In this document: positions 47,159 through 58,454 of the stretch, piece by piece
Layout: the number at the start of each line of letters is the position of its first letter
How positions within the stretch are numbered: the first letter of the stretch is position 1
NCBI RefSeq assembly: GCF_014529535.1
Contig: NC_050737.1
Coordinates: 8,786,725 to 8,850,724 of the forward strand
From: Bradysia coprophila
Taxonomy: Eukaryota; Arthropoda; Insecta; Diptera; Sciaridae
Length of the DNA stretch: 64,000 nucleotides
Direction of reading: 5' to 3'
Notes under the pieces: generated by a model
What the model was told of the DNA's origin: nothing
The model's input: only the letters and a program-made list of their open reading frames with translations
Database searches by the model: none
Translations under genes and position numbers: made by a program

Positions 47159-47749
47159 AAATAAAAGTAACGAATCGAATTAAATTTTTAGAAGTAAACT
47201 TAAATCGTCTCTATTAAATTGGAATGTCAGAACGTTCGATTTTTTGCTCACAATAACATGAAAACCCGGCAGGTATTAAAACCTGTACCGATAACATTTT
47301 TACAAAAAATTAATCCGTTTTTTGAAATAATTGGATACGTATATGTATATGGGTTTGTACAACGCGTACGAGTATCGTTATAACGATGATTTGATTTTAC
47401 ATTTTCAAAACGCTAATTGAATCGACATAATCTGCATTGTTTTGCGGTGGTAAGTCTACGTATAGACAGCGAGTATATTTGAGAGAATTTTAGGTGGTCG
47501 TTGCAGATTTTACAGATTTCGCATTTTATAGTTAGATAAAAATTATTTTTGTCAGAACTTTCAAGAAATAAGCTGGGTCATGATAAAACCATGTTTAGCG
47601 GGAATAATTGACTATAGAAGGTTATTTATTAGACAGGCGTCTAATGGAAAATCTTTCTCAAGTATGAAGATATCTAAAAACTTGAATGTCTATCAATCGA
47701 AGTCTGAACACTGTCCCGACGTTTTTTTTTACGTACAATGAGATTCAAC

Positions 47750-47950
47750 CAGGGCCTATTTTTGGGAAATTGAATTTTCCAATTTGCCAAAATTTGCTAT
47801 AATTTTCCAACATTTTCCAAAATTTGCTAGAATTTGCTATCAAAAAATTTGGCAAATTCTTGAAAATTTTGGAAAATATTAGCAAATTCTAGCAAATTTT
47901 GGCAAATTTGAGGAAATTTGGAAAATTCAATTTCCCAAAAATAGGCCCTG
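47750..47950. mobile_element. hAT-like miniature element, exact 8-bp duplication
   Basis: CAGGGCCTATTTTTGGGAAA plus TTGAATTTTCC and its exact complement on the right (31-bp inverted repeats). GATTCAAC flanks both sides exactly (47742-47749; 47951-47958). The 201-bp interior is an array of TTTTCCAA / TTTGCCAAA / GAATTTGC(T/C)A motifs in opposite orientations in the two halves. Non-autonomous. Confidence 0.9.
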
Positions 47951-47997
47951 GATTCAACGTTACAATTTTTATTATTTCGGTGCAGCTACAATACCGT

Positions 47998-48125
47998 TAG
48001 AGGTGTGCGCCGGTCAAAAATTCTCGGCGGCGGCTAGCCGAGTGTAGATGTGTCGGCGGCGGCGCGCCAAAAACGATATATCTCGGCGGCTCTGCTCAGC
48101 CGCGGCGCGCCGATTTATTTTGAAT
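47998..48125. mobile_element. Left end of a CGGCG-type hAT element
   Basis: TAGAGGTGTGCGCCGG followed by CGGCGGC / GGCGCGCC repeats; the inner AT-rich sequence matches the inner right end of the 41239-43833 element in reverse. No matching GCACACCTCTA end follows. Another CGGCGGC cluster at 49401-49422 is a possible decayed far end. The 8 bp before it, AATACCGT, are not found repeated. Confidence 0.6.
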
Positions 48126-48321
48126 AATTTAAAAAATCTAAAAATTCATAGAAAAGTCAATGTTTTTACAGTTACTCATAAGAATACCTACTTCATTTCT
48201 AATCTAATACAAGATTTATGAGTTCCTGTGAACTCTGGTGTAAAACCAACAAAGTTTAATTTTTATTTAGTGAAACATACTAGACATCAAAATCTGAAGT
48301 GAAAGCATTTTTGCTCATAAT

Positions 48322-48390
48322 GTCCACAGCTGGGCTTGAACTAGCAACCTCTGGTTTATAAATCCAGCGCCTATCCAACTCGACTAACTT
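48322..48390 (-). ncRNA. tRNA-like remnant
   Basis: The minus strand has a T-arm-like GCTAG-TTCAAGC-CCAGC, an anticodon-arm-like CTGG-ATTTATAA-ACCAG and an A-box-like TTAGTCGAGTTGG. No acceptor stem pairs. Probably a tRNA-derived fragment. Confidence 0.3.
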
Positions 48391-48712
48391 CATTCAAATT
48401 TTGAATCTTTGAAAATTTAATTCGAAGATACCAATAAACTGGGTTTGCTAATAGTCGAAAGAACAACGAAACTTCTAAAGTTCGTTGTTAAAAACTAATT
48501 ACTTTAGTGGTACGACTCGAGTTTATTTTTCATAAAATGCAGAGGTAAGAGGAAAGTAAGTAACTCGAAAGAGTCACAGGTAGGTCTGAACATATTGTTA
48601 CAGATAGTGCAAAATATTCAAAACTATATGGAAACGTAATTACGAGATATAATGATAAGTCTGGAAAATGCAGATTTTGTGGATCGCCCCAGAGCTTTAA
48701 AAAGTTTAGTTT

Positions 48713-48832
48713 AATTTACAATCCAATCGACGATATTCATTCCACATACGATTTACACGTTATAATACATACGTAAATGTCATAAAGTTGGAAATGCATG
48801 TGGAATGAATAGCGCTGATTGGATTGTAATAG
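48713..48832. mobile_element. Miniature inverted-repeat element
   Basis: TTACAATCCAATCGACGATA plus TTCATTCCACAT is answered by ATGTGGAATGAATAGCGC then TGATTGGATTGTAA: about 33-bp ends, 120 bp in total. Confidence 0.7.
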
Positions 48833-48989
48833 TTACTTCTTATAATTCCGAGACTGTCCTATGACTAGTGACTCACTAGAGAGTAAAAAAAACTCTTCTT
48901 GAAATGCAAGGTGAGGTAAGAGTCGACTAAAATTTCTTTTAAAATAATACAAATTCAACACAAGATATTTGTAATATGACATTAAGGCA

Positions 48990-49143
48990 GATTGCGATTT
49001 TTATTTAATTTAATTTAATTTAGTTTTAAGTTGACGTAAAACGAGGAAATTATAAGGAATTTTTCCATACAAAATATATTGTCAATCGACTTATAAATCG
49101 AATGTTTTACGTCAAATTATAATAATAAGTAAAAATCGCAATT
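48990..49143. mobile_element. Inverted-repeat element, ATTGCGATTTTTA ends
   Basis: ATTGCGATTTTTATTTA on the left and TAAGTAAAAATCGCAAT on the right. Inside are TTGACGTAAAAC (left) and TTTTACGTCAAATT (right). Related copies at 52554-52795 and, worn, at about 12376-12466. Confidence 0.65.
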
Positions 49144-50929
49144 TTCTTATCATTCCACGCGGTTTCTCAGAAGGAAGTTTACGTTAAACATACATGATGT
49201 TTTACAGCACTCATCGAACCCTTTTAAATCGATGGAATATTCCATATACCTAAACAATAATAGAAATTATGCTTTTAGAAGACATTACGTGTTAAGAACG
49301 AAGATTTGCGAAACGCTAAGCTCCATCGGAGAAATTGAAAATAGTGATATTTAGTTGAATGAGGCCCTAAACTTATTTTGTTGTCCAACCGATGAAAACA
49401 GTCGGCGGCTGGCGGCGGCTGATGTCATATTTTTGTATCCCTGACCATGATGTGCGGATGCGAAAACCTGATCGTGATTTGCTTATGCAAATTTACATGT
49501 AAAATAAAATATACCGCAAATCACGGTTATATTGGATCTTGACGGACACCATAACGCAAATCTCGATCCAATTAAAAAATTGAACTTAATTAAAAAAATT
49601 CTTTAAATATCGATTATTTTTGATTAATTGCGAAGCCAAATGTTCATTCTTCATAATAAAGTTAACCATTACTCCTGGATGTCAAAGGATTTCAAGAAAA
49701 CGACTTACAAAGTTAAAAATTGTCACAATACCACAAATCACGGTCAGGGACCTTATATAGGGGAACTATTTTTTGTGAGTTTTGAATGCACTTTTATATG
49801 GAGAAATGAAAAACTCAAGTAAAACATCGGTTTTCAAGATTCCGCTGATGTATCAAAAAAAAAAATAGATTTTTTTTTCATTCTAAGAATTGTCAAATAT
49901 TTACTCTAAGGCTGTCTTTCAAATTTTCAAACAATAGACGCCAAACTGAATATTTTTCTGATGCCTTTTTCTGATCTTAGATTGAATTTTTTCTCATATT
50001 TGCAGCGATAGTCATGTTATTCACCGTCGCAATAGACGGTATTTTTCTTAAAAATACTGCTTGAATTTAATATTTTTTCTACTCTATGAATCCATAGTAC
50101 CCTCATTTTGTTATATTTAAAATGTAAATGGAAATAGGAATGCAAGTCAATTCCATTTTATTTCTATTGTATGCGCAACAAAATCATTTTTTTTGTAATT
50201 TGGTTTTTCTTTTTAATAAAAATAAAATTGAATAATGTTGAACACTTGTTGTGGCGTTAGTTGCAATAGTTTCGAATGACTAGTGGTTTTTCTTTAAGGC
50301 TATGCTTTATTATGGTGAAAGTGTTGGAAGAGTTGGAATCGTAATTATACGCGTTTGAGTTGTATGTAGTTACAGTGGTTGCTGGAGTTATGTTTTTTGT
50401 TGCTTCCGTGGTAATCGGTTGCTGCGGCAGTGCAATCGGTGGTGATGGGGCACTTTGTGCGGCTTGTCCGGCACGTATACTCTGAGTTATTTATCGTGCA
50501 ACAAAAAAGCCTCTGAAACACTGAAACTGAAGTTTTATTATTTTGAATTTTGACGAAACTCACTATGAGTTGCATCTGTAAATTACCAATATTTTTGAAC
50601 GACGAATTTGATAGCGTAAAGAATTTTTATAAGTCGTCCTATGCTTTGATATTTGATAGACGGACTTTGTGTTTTTGAAGTGAACTTTAGAAGCATAAAA
50701 GATTTGAATCAATTTGATTTGTTCGAATGTTTATGATGAGTTGTTGGAGAATCATGGATTGACGTTGATGAAGAAGATCTTTACGTTTTGCCGGGTTATA
50801 GCGCTTGTTTTGCATCTAAAAATAGCTTCGGTGGTGGATTAGTTGTGTTTGTTTTAGACAGTTTGATTTTTTCGCTTGATGAGATCCTCAGCTCATCTTT
50901 TTTTACATTTCTTTGACTGTCCATTTGCC
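49144..50929. other. Intergenic
   Basis: A CGGCGGC cluster (49401-49422) and AT-rich sequence. Near 50395 a plus-strand ATG opens about 31 Cys/Gly-rich codons (MFFVASVVIGCCGSAIGG), overlapping a 76-codon minus frame. Neither is convincing as a gene. Confidence 0.3.
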
Positions 50930-51075
50930 CGCGAACTACATAGTTCCAAGTTTAAGATTCATTCCTACTACATGCCTCCTGTTGAATTTAATGCCAATGA
51001 GTTTCTTGACCACTTGGCAAAAGCCGTTGATGATGATAAGTTCGGTTTGATAGCAGGCAATTTGACATGTTGAGT
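50925..51075 (+). pseudogene. LINE endonuclease fragment
   Basis: The frame gives KIHSYYMPPVEFNANEFLDH then LAKAVDDDKFGLIAGNLTC, matching the piece of a LINE APE endonuclease that normally reads Y-PP...FL..L......IIAGD(F/L)N, with GDLN decayed to GNLT. A stop follows at once. Flanking frames show no further match. A small dead fragment. Confidence 0.55.
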
Positions 51076-51936
51076 AAAAGGCTTCACCGTGGCTCTTCAG
51101 TCAAACGACAGCATCTTGGAGAGTTGTGACTATGCCATTGGTAATAACAAAGTGATTAGGCCAGGTGACAAAGTCACATCCTCGCCCATAAACCCAAGAC
51201 TATTTCAATTAATGGTTCTAATGAAATGGGAGAGTAACGTTACAGAGAATCGTCGGAGAACACATCTCGACTAACACTCATGTGATATTTGCACACTTAC
51301 GCACTCATATGATAAATACGTTTTTCTTTCTATATTCATGAAATTCATTTAGATTTTGTTGCTGATAACTTTAATCATTGCTAATAAATGCGACGTAAAT
51401 CCTTTGTTGAAGACATAATTTTCATGTTTATTACAGATAATATTCACGTTTAAGTAATTTTGCATTTATAATAACTCTCTGTAATTGAAAACAGAAGTTA
51501 AATCTTGTATTACACAAGAAAAAGTGAATTAGATGTGGGATTAAACGGTTTAAATGTGAACGTTCGTTGTTCAGATATTTGAATTATTGCGATTTGTAAA
51601 TTTGAAGTAAATAGTCCACCTATGCAACCCTAGATTTTAGTGCCAACATCAACCAACAGCGAAAAGTTTCTGTCACTGTGACTTAAAACGTCACATTTAT
51701 ACTGAAACTCAAATCAATAACTTTTTCAAAAAAAGAGCGTGACTAGTGGAATTGCCCACCATAAGTGTTCCCTAATACTCACCAGCACCTAAGCGCATTT
51801 GTATGTTTGAAATATTCGAATATTCTACCCCACAGCTGTTGGTGTATTTTGTGTGTGTAATAGCATTTTAACCTGTTACAGACGGCAAGGACACGACCAG
51901 TGTTATCATCGGGTCTATTACTTCCATCGATCAATA
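51076..51936. other. Intergenic
   Basis: A 61-codon frame (51089-51274) could be more LINE-derived sequence but has no diagnostic motif. Otherwise AT-rich with nothing recognised. Confidence 0.3.
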
Positions 51937-52031
51937 GTACATTACGTCCGAGGTTCCAAATTTTTATTTGGACGAGTGGGGACGTTATGTATTCCCACTT
52001 GTCAAAATAAAAAATTGTAACCTCGTACGTA
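51937..52031. repeat. Foldback element, CGAGGTTCCAAA arms (copy 2)
   Basis: Begins AATAGTACATTACGTCCGAG; GAGGTTCCAAATTTTTATTT pairs with AAATAAAAAATTGTAACCTC, and CGAGTGGG with CCCACTTG. Related in arm sequence to 43973-44096 and in end sequence to the other AATAGTACATT foldbacks. Confidence 0.7.
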
Positions 52032-52198
52032 CGGTGCTTTACGTGCTTCTGGTCGGTAAAAAAATTGCATTGTATTATGTATTATGCCTGCGGCCTGAAG
52101 CCTAATACAGTACTTTGGACCTCGAGTGCATAAATTTAATCAATCGGTTGAAATAGTTTGATCAAAAGGTGATGAAGTTTGATTTGCTCATAATTGTA

Positions 52199-52276
52199 TA
52201 TCGCATTCCCTTGAAATGGGCGAAATCCTGACATTTTGCTAAACCCCAAATGTCAGCCCTTCCAAGTGAATGCGAT
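52199..52276. repeat. Hairpin
   Basis: TATCGCATTCCCTTGAAATGG pairs with CCTTCCAAGTGAATGCGATA; CTGACATTT / AAATGTCAG close the inner stem. Confidence 0.65.
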
Positions 52277-52553
52277 ATGGCTCATTCTAGCTTCCATTAC
52301 ATTCGTAGAGTTCTAAGAAATTCCACAGAATTTTAAGAGAGAACAAAAGCATTTCTGTTGAATTTTGTAGAATTCTGAGAATGTGATAAAGGCAGCGCTG
52401 GAATGCTTGTGAAAGGTTAACAGATCAATATTAGCTGTAGTTATAGCCAAAGCATATAAACCACTGTAGGTATTTAATGCACATCCGCAAAAACACGCGG
52501 AACAAAGGTTTCGGTGTAGTTCGAGTGTAGCGCAAGTTCAATTCTAGGAAGAT

Positions 52554-52795
52554 TGCGATTTTCACTTATAATTATAAGTCGAATGATCGAAATGGAAAAA
52601 TGGAATAGTTGTACTGAAAAGCAGTAAAAAAATCAATAATTTCATTTTTGTTATGATTTGCTAATGCGACTCGTCACCTTTCTGCATTTAACTATTCATT
52701 AACCATTTTTCACGAAGTGTGTACTCGCCTATACCGATAATTTACAAGTCTAACGTCAACTCATAATTATAAGTAAAAATCTCAAACTCCCCATT
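52554..52795. mobile_element. Inverted-repeat element, GCGATTTTCACTTATAA ends
   Basis: TTGCGATTTTCACTTATAAT plus TATAAGT at the left and ACTTAT-free complement CATAATTATAAGTAAAAATC at the right, with AACGTCAA inside. Same family as 48990-49143; about 240 bp. Confidence 0.6.
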
Positions 52796-52800
52796 ATAGT

Positions 52801-54940
52801 ACTTACGATTGCAATAGAATTTGTGCACTTTCGAAATACTTTTCCAACATTCATGCTATCGCGTATCACATTCACCACATTGCATCAATTCTATAGAGTT
52901 AGCGCTACCCCAAACGAAATATGACGAGGTGCACTTAAATTCATCCGAAACTTGGGCTCTGAATTATATGTGTTCCACTGTAGATTTGCATTACCTTTAG
53001 TGTTCATACACTTTGGCTGCAGCATGTAAGTGCAATACTCCATCTATTGCCATATATTATTACCAAATACAAGAAAAATCCTATTCCAAACAAATAAAAA
53101 TAAAACAATTACAGCGGAACAAAGGAATATGATGGAAATACGATATTTAAGCCAACACTTTCTATAACAATCCATTGACAATAAAGTAGAAACAAAAACA
53201 ATAACAATCCTTTACACATAATAACCATATTCCCCGAAGGGCTTTAATAGAAATCCCAATAAAATGTCTCTTCCTTAACTCAACAACGATATTCATGTTC
53301 ATCGAAACTTAGAACAATGTAATAATTTCAAACACAAACCATTATTAGATAAAATGTTATGCCAATGTTTCTGTCTGTGAGAATAACTTTGAAATAAGTT
53401 TCGGTAAAAGTACGAAAAAGAATTCCCATATTCACTGCGGCATCGTCTTTTCAACCTCAATTTTGCGAGACAAAAACCCTCTAATGGTATCACAAATCAA
53501 TCGACTCAAGCCATTTCTGCAAAGCGGAAACGTAATAAATGTATAAGGTTGAACAGCAGCATAGATACTCCACTTTTTACCCCAGCCCCTTTTACTCATG
53601 GTACAAACGTATAGCTAGAGGTCATCATTGAATTGACTTATTACATGTACGTCAAAGTCCGTTGGGATTCGATTCGAAAAAAAAATAGATCTCATTCACG
53701 TTCTGTGAAACTTTTGCTTCGTTTCGTCTGGTTTTCGCTGTAAGTTCCGTGTGGGATATTTGGAAGGAAGTCACTCAAAACGAATGAAGAAAAGGTAAAA
53801 ACCCGTCATTGACACCACAACATTGGGACCATCCATAACTCGAAAAACAATGAAATGTTATTGCAAAAATATTTCCGAGTGGAAGGTGGAGTTGTGCGAA
53901 AATCTCACAAGCAACAAAAAAATCGCGCATGACTTCATGTTCGATAAAAAGGCGGTGCACGTTTGACAAATAATTTTTGATAACAGAAATATACCGAAAA
54001 TAGTTGAACGTTCTTCAGTTTTCTTTTTCGTATCCTCAACATAAACATGCAGAGAGATAGCACAATTTCTATCTGAGCTTCACTTCATCCATTAATTAAC
54101 TGTCGACGTTCAAGGTTGGTTACATTCTTCTCTAAGATCTAATGTAGTATGACATTCAGACATTCAGATATATTCAAATTTCCGAATCAGAAAAAAAATT
54201 GGAAAAGGAAATTTAAGTCAGAAATCGAATATAAAAAATTATATTATAACTATACACCGGAACTCTCGTACAACATCTTTTTTTTTCTTCCCCCAGTCAG
54301 AATAAATCTCATGTTTGTTCAGGTAACTTTAGCGAACGGTGAAAATTTAATTTACGAACAGAAAAAGATTGACATTCAGTTTGAATATTGTAATTAACGG
54401 CAACCAAATCCAATTACATAAACAACAAAAACGAGTAATTAGGAAAGTTTCAGACATGCTGTGGTCAGCGGATATTATTTTTGGTGGTTTTTGTTTTGTT
54501 TTTGTTATTTCTCTGCTCTTTTTCGGTCAAGAGAGTGTTTGAGTAGAGTGAAACATGAAAACACGAACAATACATTCGACATCGCCACATTGTCAAAATA
54601 GAATTAAGTTCATTTCTATAGATGACAACCAGACCCGAACTGGTCATTCTGTGAATGTGGGTGATTCGCAAATATATTTTTTACTTTAGTATGAATAAAA
54701 AAAGTTTCTAAAACGCTTTCATCGATCTTTTGATCATAAATGTAGATCATCGAATACTATCATCTGGTATCGACAACAACTCCAGAAAAAACGACACACT
54801 CTTGCTAATTTGATCGTATATAGCAAAAAACATGTTCACAAAATGAAGTAATAGATTTGAGGCCAGTCTCAATCAAATGAAGTAATAGATCTGGCCACTT
54901 TAACTAAATATTTAGTCTAGCTCATACTCAGCAATAATTT
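52801..54940. other. Intergenic
   Basis: Downstream side of the bHLH gene. Frames of 60-82 codons (53299-53493 -, 53775-53969 -, 54149-54397 +, 54465-54671 -) show no motifs. No gene called. Confidence 0.3.
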
Positions 54941-55001
54941 CAATTTTTTTTTATTAATTTTTTTTTTCTGTCACTTACATGTACATTCAACTTCAATTTA
55001 A

Positions 55002-56284
55002 CTATTTCGGATTCAATTTTCGTTGCCACACACAAAACGTACAGATATTTGATCGATTCTGGAAATGATTCACCTTCTCATAGTCACCATGAAAAATGTT
55101 TGAGCAGGGTTGATTTGGGTTTCCTTAAAGGAGTTCGTTTTCGATTAAAAATCGGTGTCGATTTTCCTTGATGAAAAGAAAATGTACTTACCCGTTATTA
55201 GGACAGCAGCTAAATGATCAATGTAGCTTTGTGCAAGGCGTAATGTTTCGATTTTGGATAACTTTCTGTCAATCGGTTCTGTTGGTATAAGATGTCGTAA
55301 TTTACTAAAAGCTGAGTTGACGCTGAAATGAGAGAAATAAATTGCAATTTACATTTGTTCATCGTTTTATATCCTCGATAGGTTATTTGTCTATAGCTGG
55401 AGTAGTGTTTTTAATGTATTTGTTGTCCCTAGTTGAACAGGGGCACTCAACGAAAGAAGATTGATAGGGGATGTTCATTTATGACGTCCACTGGTTTTTC
55501 AGAGTATAAAAGACCCCTCATCCGATCGTCTACGATTTTCCTATATCATTTACACGGTGTCACACTTCGCCAGACCGCCATACCGACCAAAGTGAAAGTC
55601 ATTCATGGATATCCCATTGTAAACGTTTTTCGACTGTTTGCATTGTGAAAATGTTGTGTGACTTCGTACAAATTATTATTTTCAGCAAAACCTATGACTA
55701 TGCTTAACAGATCGCAACTTTAAGCGGTGAGATCTCACACAAGATTCCGAAAACACAGAATCTGTGCCATAGATCTAAGCTAATCTTCTGTTATTGTCAG
55801 CTAAGGACACGCAATGTATATTCGGATCTATCGGATATCATTACATAATTACAAATAACTAAACTGCACCTTCACTATTATTCACATAATTATTATCTTG
55901 CTCCACCGTCAAGAATGATTAACTATTTCACTGTGCGACTTTCCTTTGATGCTTGTCATCAATTTATTTACAACAAGTAAAACATTAAAATGAGAAGTCT
56001 GACCCCGATAACGTTTTCAAAACGAACGAACACAATGACTCGACAAGATAAGCATTAATTTTGAAGATAATGCAAAACGATCAATGTTCACGAGAAATTC
56101 CAATTATATGTAATCCACATTATCGGGCAAGATTCATTGTTAAAATGCAATGAAAACGAATCAATGGATACGAGTACCTCTGCGTTCTGTACCTCTCTCT
56201 AGCATTTGCTTGATGTCTCTGTTTCGGAAAATCGATGTGATCCGGATTCATTGTTTGGAATTTTTTCATAAAATCAGCACTCAT
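55002..56284 (-). CDS. bHLH transcription factor, scleraxis/TCF15 (CG33557-like) class
   Basis: DNA-binding developmental regulator of the class A bHLH group, expected to bind E-boxes in the nucleus as a dimer with a Daughterless/E protein. Exons (minus strand): 56178-56284, 55192-55322, 55002-55123; introns 855 and 68 bp; 119 residues. The start ATG (56284) has an in-frame TAA just upstream. Basic region 21-36 ([13 protein letters not shown], the E-box contact Glu30 present); helix 1 [13 protein letters not shown]; the diagnostic loop and helix 2 [20 protein letters not shown]; then QPC and a C-terminal ICTFC motif shared with scleraxis/paraxis relatives. The first join rebuilds Ser36 (AG|C), the second Gly80 (G|GA). 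AATAAA at 54949-54954. Vertebrate relatives act in tendon and somite formation; the role here is inferred only. Confidence 0.93.
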
Positions 56285-57768
56285 TGCTGCAGATTATATT
56301 TTATGCGATCACTATTAGTATTCGGTGTCTCAATTTCAATTGAATATCACATCAAAAAAGACGTTTACCAAAATATTTTTGATTTAAAAAAATAAAAAAA
56401 AAAAAACTACGCAAATTCACTATGCACACAATAAATGTCTGAGAGTTACGTCTTCATCATCAAAATTACTGTAAAATACTAAATTGGAAATTGTATTTAT
56501 TTAAAATCCGAACCTCCTATTCACCATTCATATTTACATATCCACAGACTGCTGGTATATATTTTATATATAAATCAATTTATTATAAAACAGACCGTAT
56601 ATTTACGAAATAAATTACACATAACAAATCTCAACTAAATCTCTTCACTTGGCAAAGAAATTAAGTCGTTAAAATTAAAATTAACGTTAAACTGGAAAAA
56701 TAAAAATAAAAAAATAAGAAGAAGAAGAAGCAATAAGAACTACTATACTCCTCTCGATATAATTGAGCAGCATTTAATATAAACCACAACAAAATCTTTG
56801 TTTGTTTATTTATTTCAGTTTTCTTCGGGTTCAATACGAACATAAACAATTTTTTTTTCATTCTCGAAATGAAGATGAACTGCGTTCGATATGTATATAT
56901 ATTATGATGAACAAGTCGCAATGCAAAGTGGTTAAAAATTGTGTTAAGAAAAATCGGGGGGAACAAAAAAATTGCTGAATGCTATCATAGTTTTACAAAA
57001 CATTACAGACTTACAACAAATGTGTAAAAAGAAAGAAAACAAGAGAAGAGGAAAAAAAAGGTCGTGCTCTTTTTATGTGCTGTTAAAATGCCGATAATTT
57101 GAGAAACAGCTGGACATTATGGGAACTATTAACATCCGTTTTTTATTATTCTACCGCCTTTTAAAATAATCATCGGTTAATGAGTGAAATATCGTCTGAA
57201 GTATTAAAATTTTAATCAATGAAAGAGTTGTCGTGAACGTAGTCAATTTAATACGGCACTGGGTGTTAGAGTAAATTTTATGAGGCGCTGATGCTACATC
57301 TGTTTACGTTGACAGGCAATTTATCTCTAGTAATTTCTAAATTTATGGCACAAAGTCAGATTTAACAGAAGTAATTAGATTCTTTAGTCAATTCAACAAA
57401 TCGAGATAAGCCCCTGGCTGAGCCTTGGTGTAGATCAAATCAAGTAGTAATCGATAAAATTGCAATTGCTGACGAAATTAACCAATTAAGTCGTAAAATT
57501 ATTACTCGAAGGAATAAGTTTACGAATTTTATGCCGACAATTATGCTAAGTTTTCCATTGTTTGGTCTATGACGAATATCGGATTAATGGTGGAAAACGC
57601 AGCATAATTGTCAATCTCAACCACTCAAAATTTCTGGTCTGTTTTCGGATTTAGGAAATCATTTGAAAATCGTCTGCAAAATCACTCCTAGTTTCTTAAT
57701 GATTGTATGACGGCACATACCATGAACAAGCCTGAAAATTACCGTTCTTCTTTGTCCTTCCAACTTTA
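56285..57768. other. Intergenic, bHLH upstream region
   Basis: Presumed promoter side of the bHLH gene. AT-rich; no TATA/initiator pair or other gene stands out. Confidence 0.35.
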
Positions 57769-57833
57769 AATGGAGAAAGGACGTAGAAGAGTAGTGTCCT
57801 TTCAACTTTACTCTTCTACGCCCTTTCTCCATT
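57769..57833. repeat. 25-bp-stem hairpin
   Basis: AATGGAGAAAGG(A)CGTAGAAG and AGTA pair with TACTCTTCTACG(C)CCTTTCTCCATT over a loop of about 14 nt. A compact, nearly perfect stem; a hairpin RNA or a miniature foldback are both possible. Confidence 0.65.
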
Positions 57834-58082
57834 ATCCTCAACTCTTTTAGGATTCAAGAATTGGCCGCTTCGCAAATGTTTTACCACCTTAGAAACCATA
57901 AAAAACCATCAGTCTAATTCTTAAACGATAATAACAGTACGGACGGATCGGTTGCAAACACATTGTCAGCACCCTTTTTAATATAACTTTCAAATCGATT
58001 CCACCTGAAATTCGTCACATCCAATCGAACCCAATTATTACAAACACAGCCGATTGCAACAGCAAAATTCCACATATTTTTT

Positions 58083-58454
58083 TCATTTAAATTTTATGAA
58101 ATGTTCACATTTCATTCGTGGTTTCCCACATTTGGAATGATCATGTAATCGACTGGACATAATCTTTGCACCAACGTAACTTATCTCCGCCATATACTCG
58201 GATATTCTCTCGTTTTTGTTGCTTCTGAACTTTGGCGGAGGATATTTTATTTCCCTTTTCCGGTCGTCAATTAAATCGTTTTGCAGTTTCTGGCTCCGTT
58301 TGAAATACTCAATTCGTTCGGTTATTGTTCTGTTGTCGGTGCATTTAAACCGAGCATTCGCAGTATCGTTGAATTGATACTGGTACATGGTTTTGAGTTG
58401 TGGATTGGTTTCGAGTTCTTTGGGTGTCTTCACCAGTTTTCTTCGTACAAACAT
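58083..58454 (-). CDS. Uncharacterised basic protein, single exon
   Basis: 123 residues, very rich in Lys/Arg, no signal peptide or membrane segment, no low-complexity repeat. Visible features: NRTITERIEYFKRSQKLQND (36-60 region, probable helix), KYPPPKFRSNKNERISEYM in the middle, and a C-terminal His/Cys cluster (HDHSKCGKPRMKCEH). The even composition and codon use look like a real gene, and the start is the first ATG in the frame. I do not recognise the family; the charged helical build recalls small sperm or ciliary accessory proteins, but that is a weak impression. No clear poly(A) signal close to the stop. Confidence 0.5.
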   Translation of the reverse strand: MFVRRKLVKTPKELETNPQLKTMYQYQFNDTANARFKCTDNRTITERIEYFKRSQKLQNDLIDDRKREIKYPPPKFRSNKNERISEYMAEISYVGAKIMSSRLHDHSKCGKPRMKCEHFIKFK

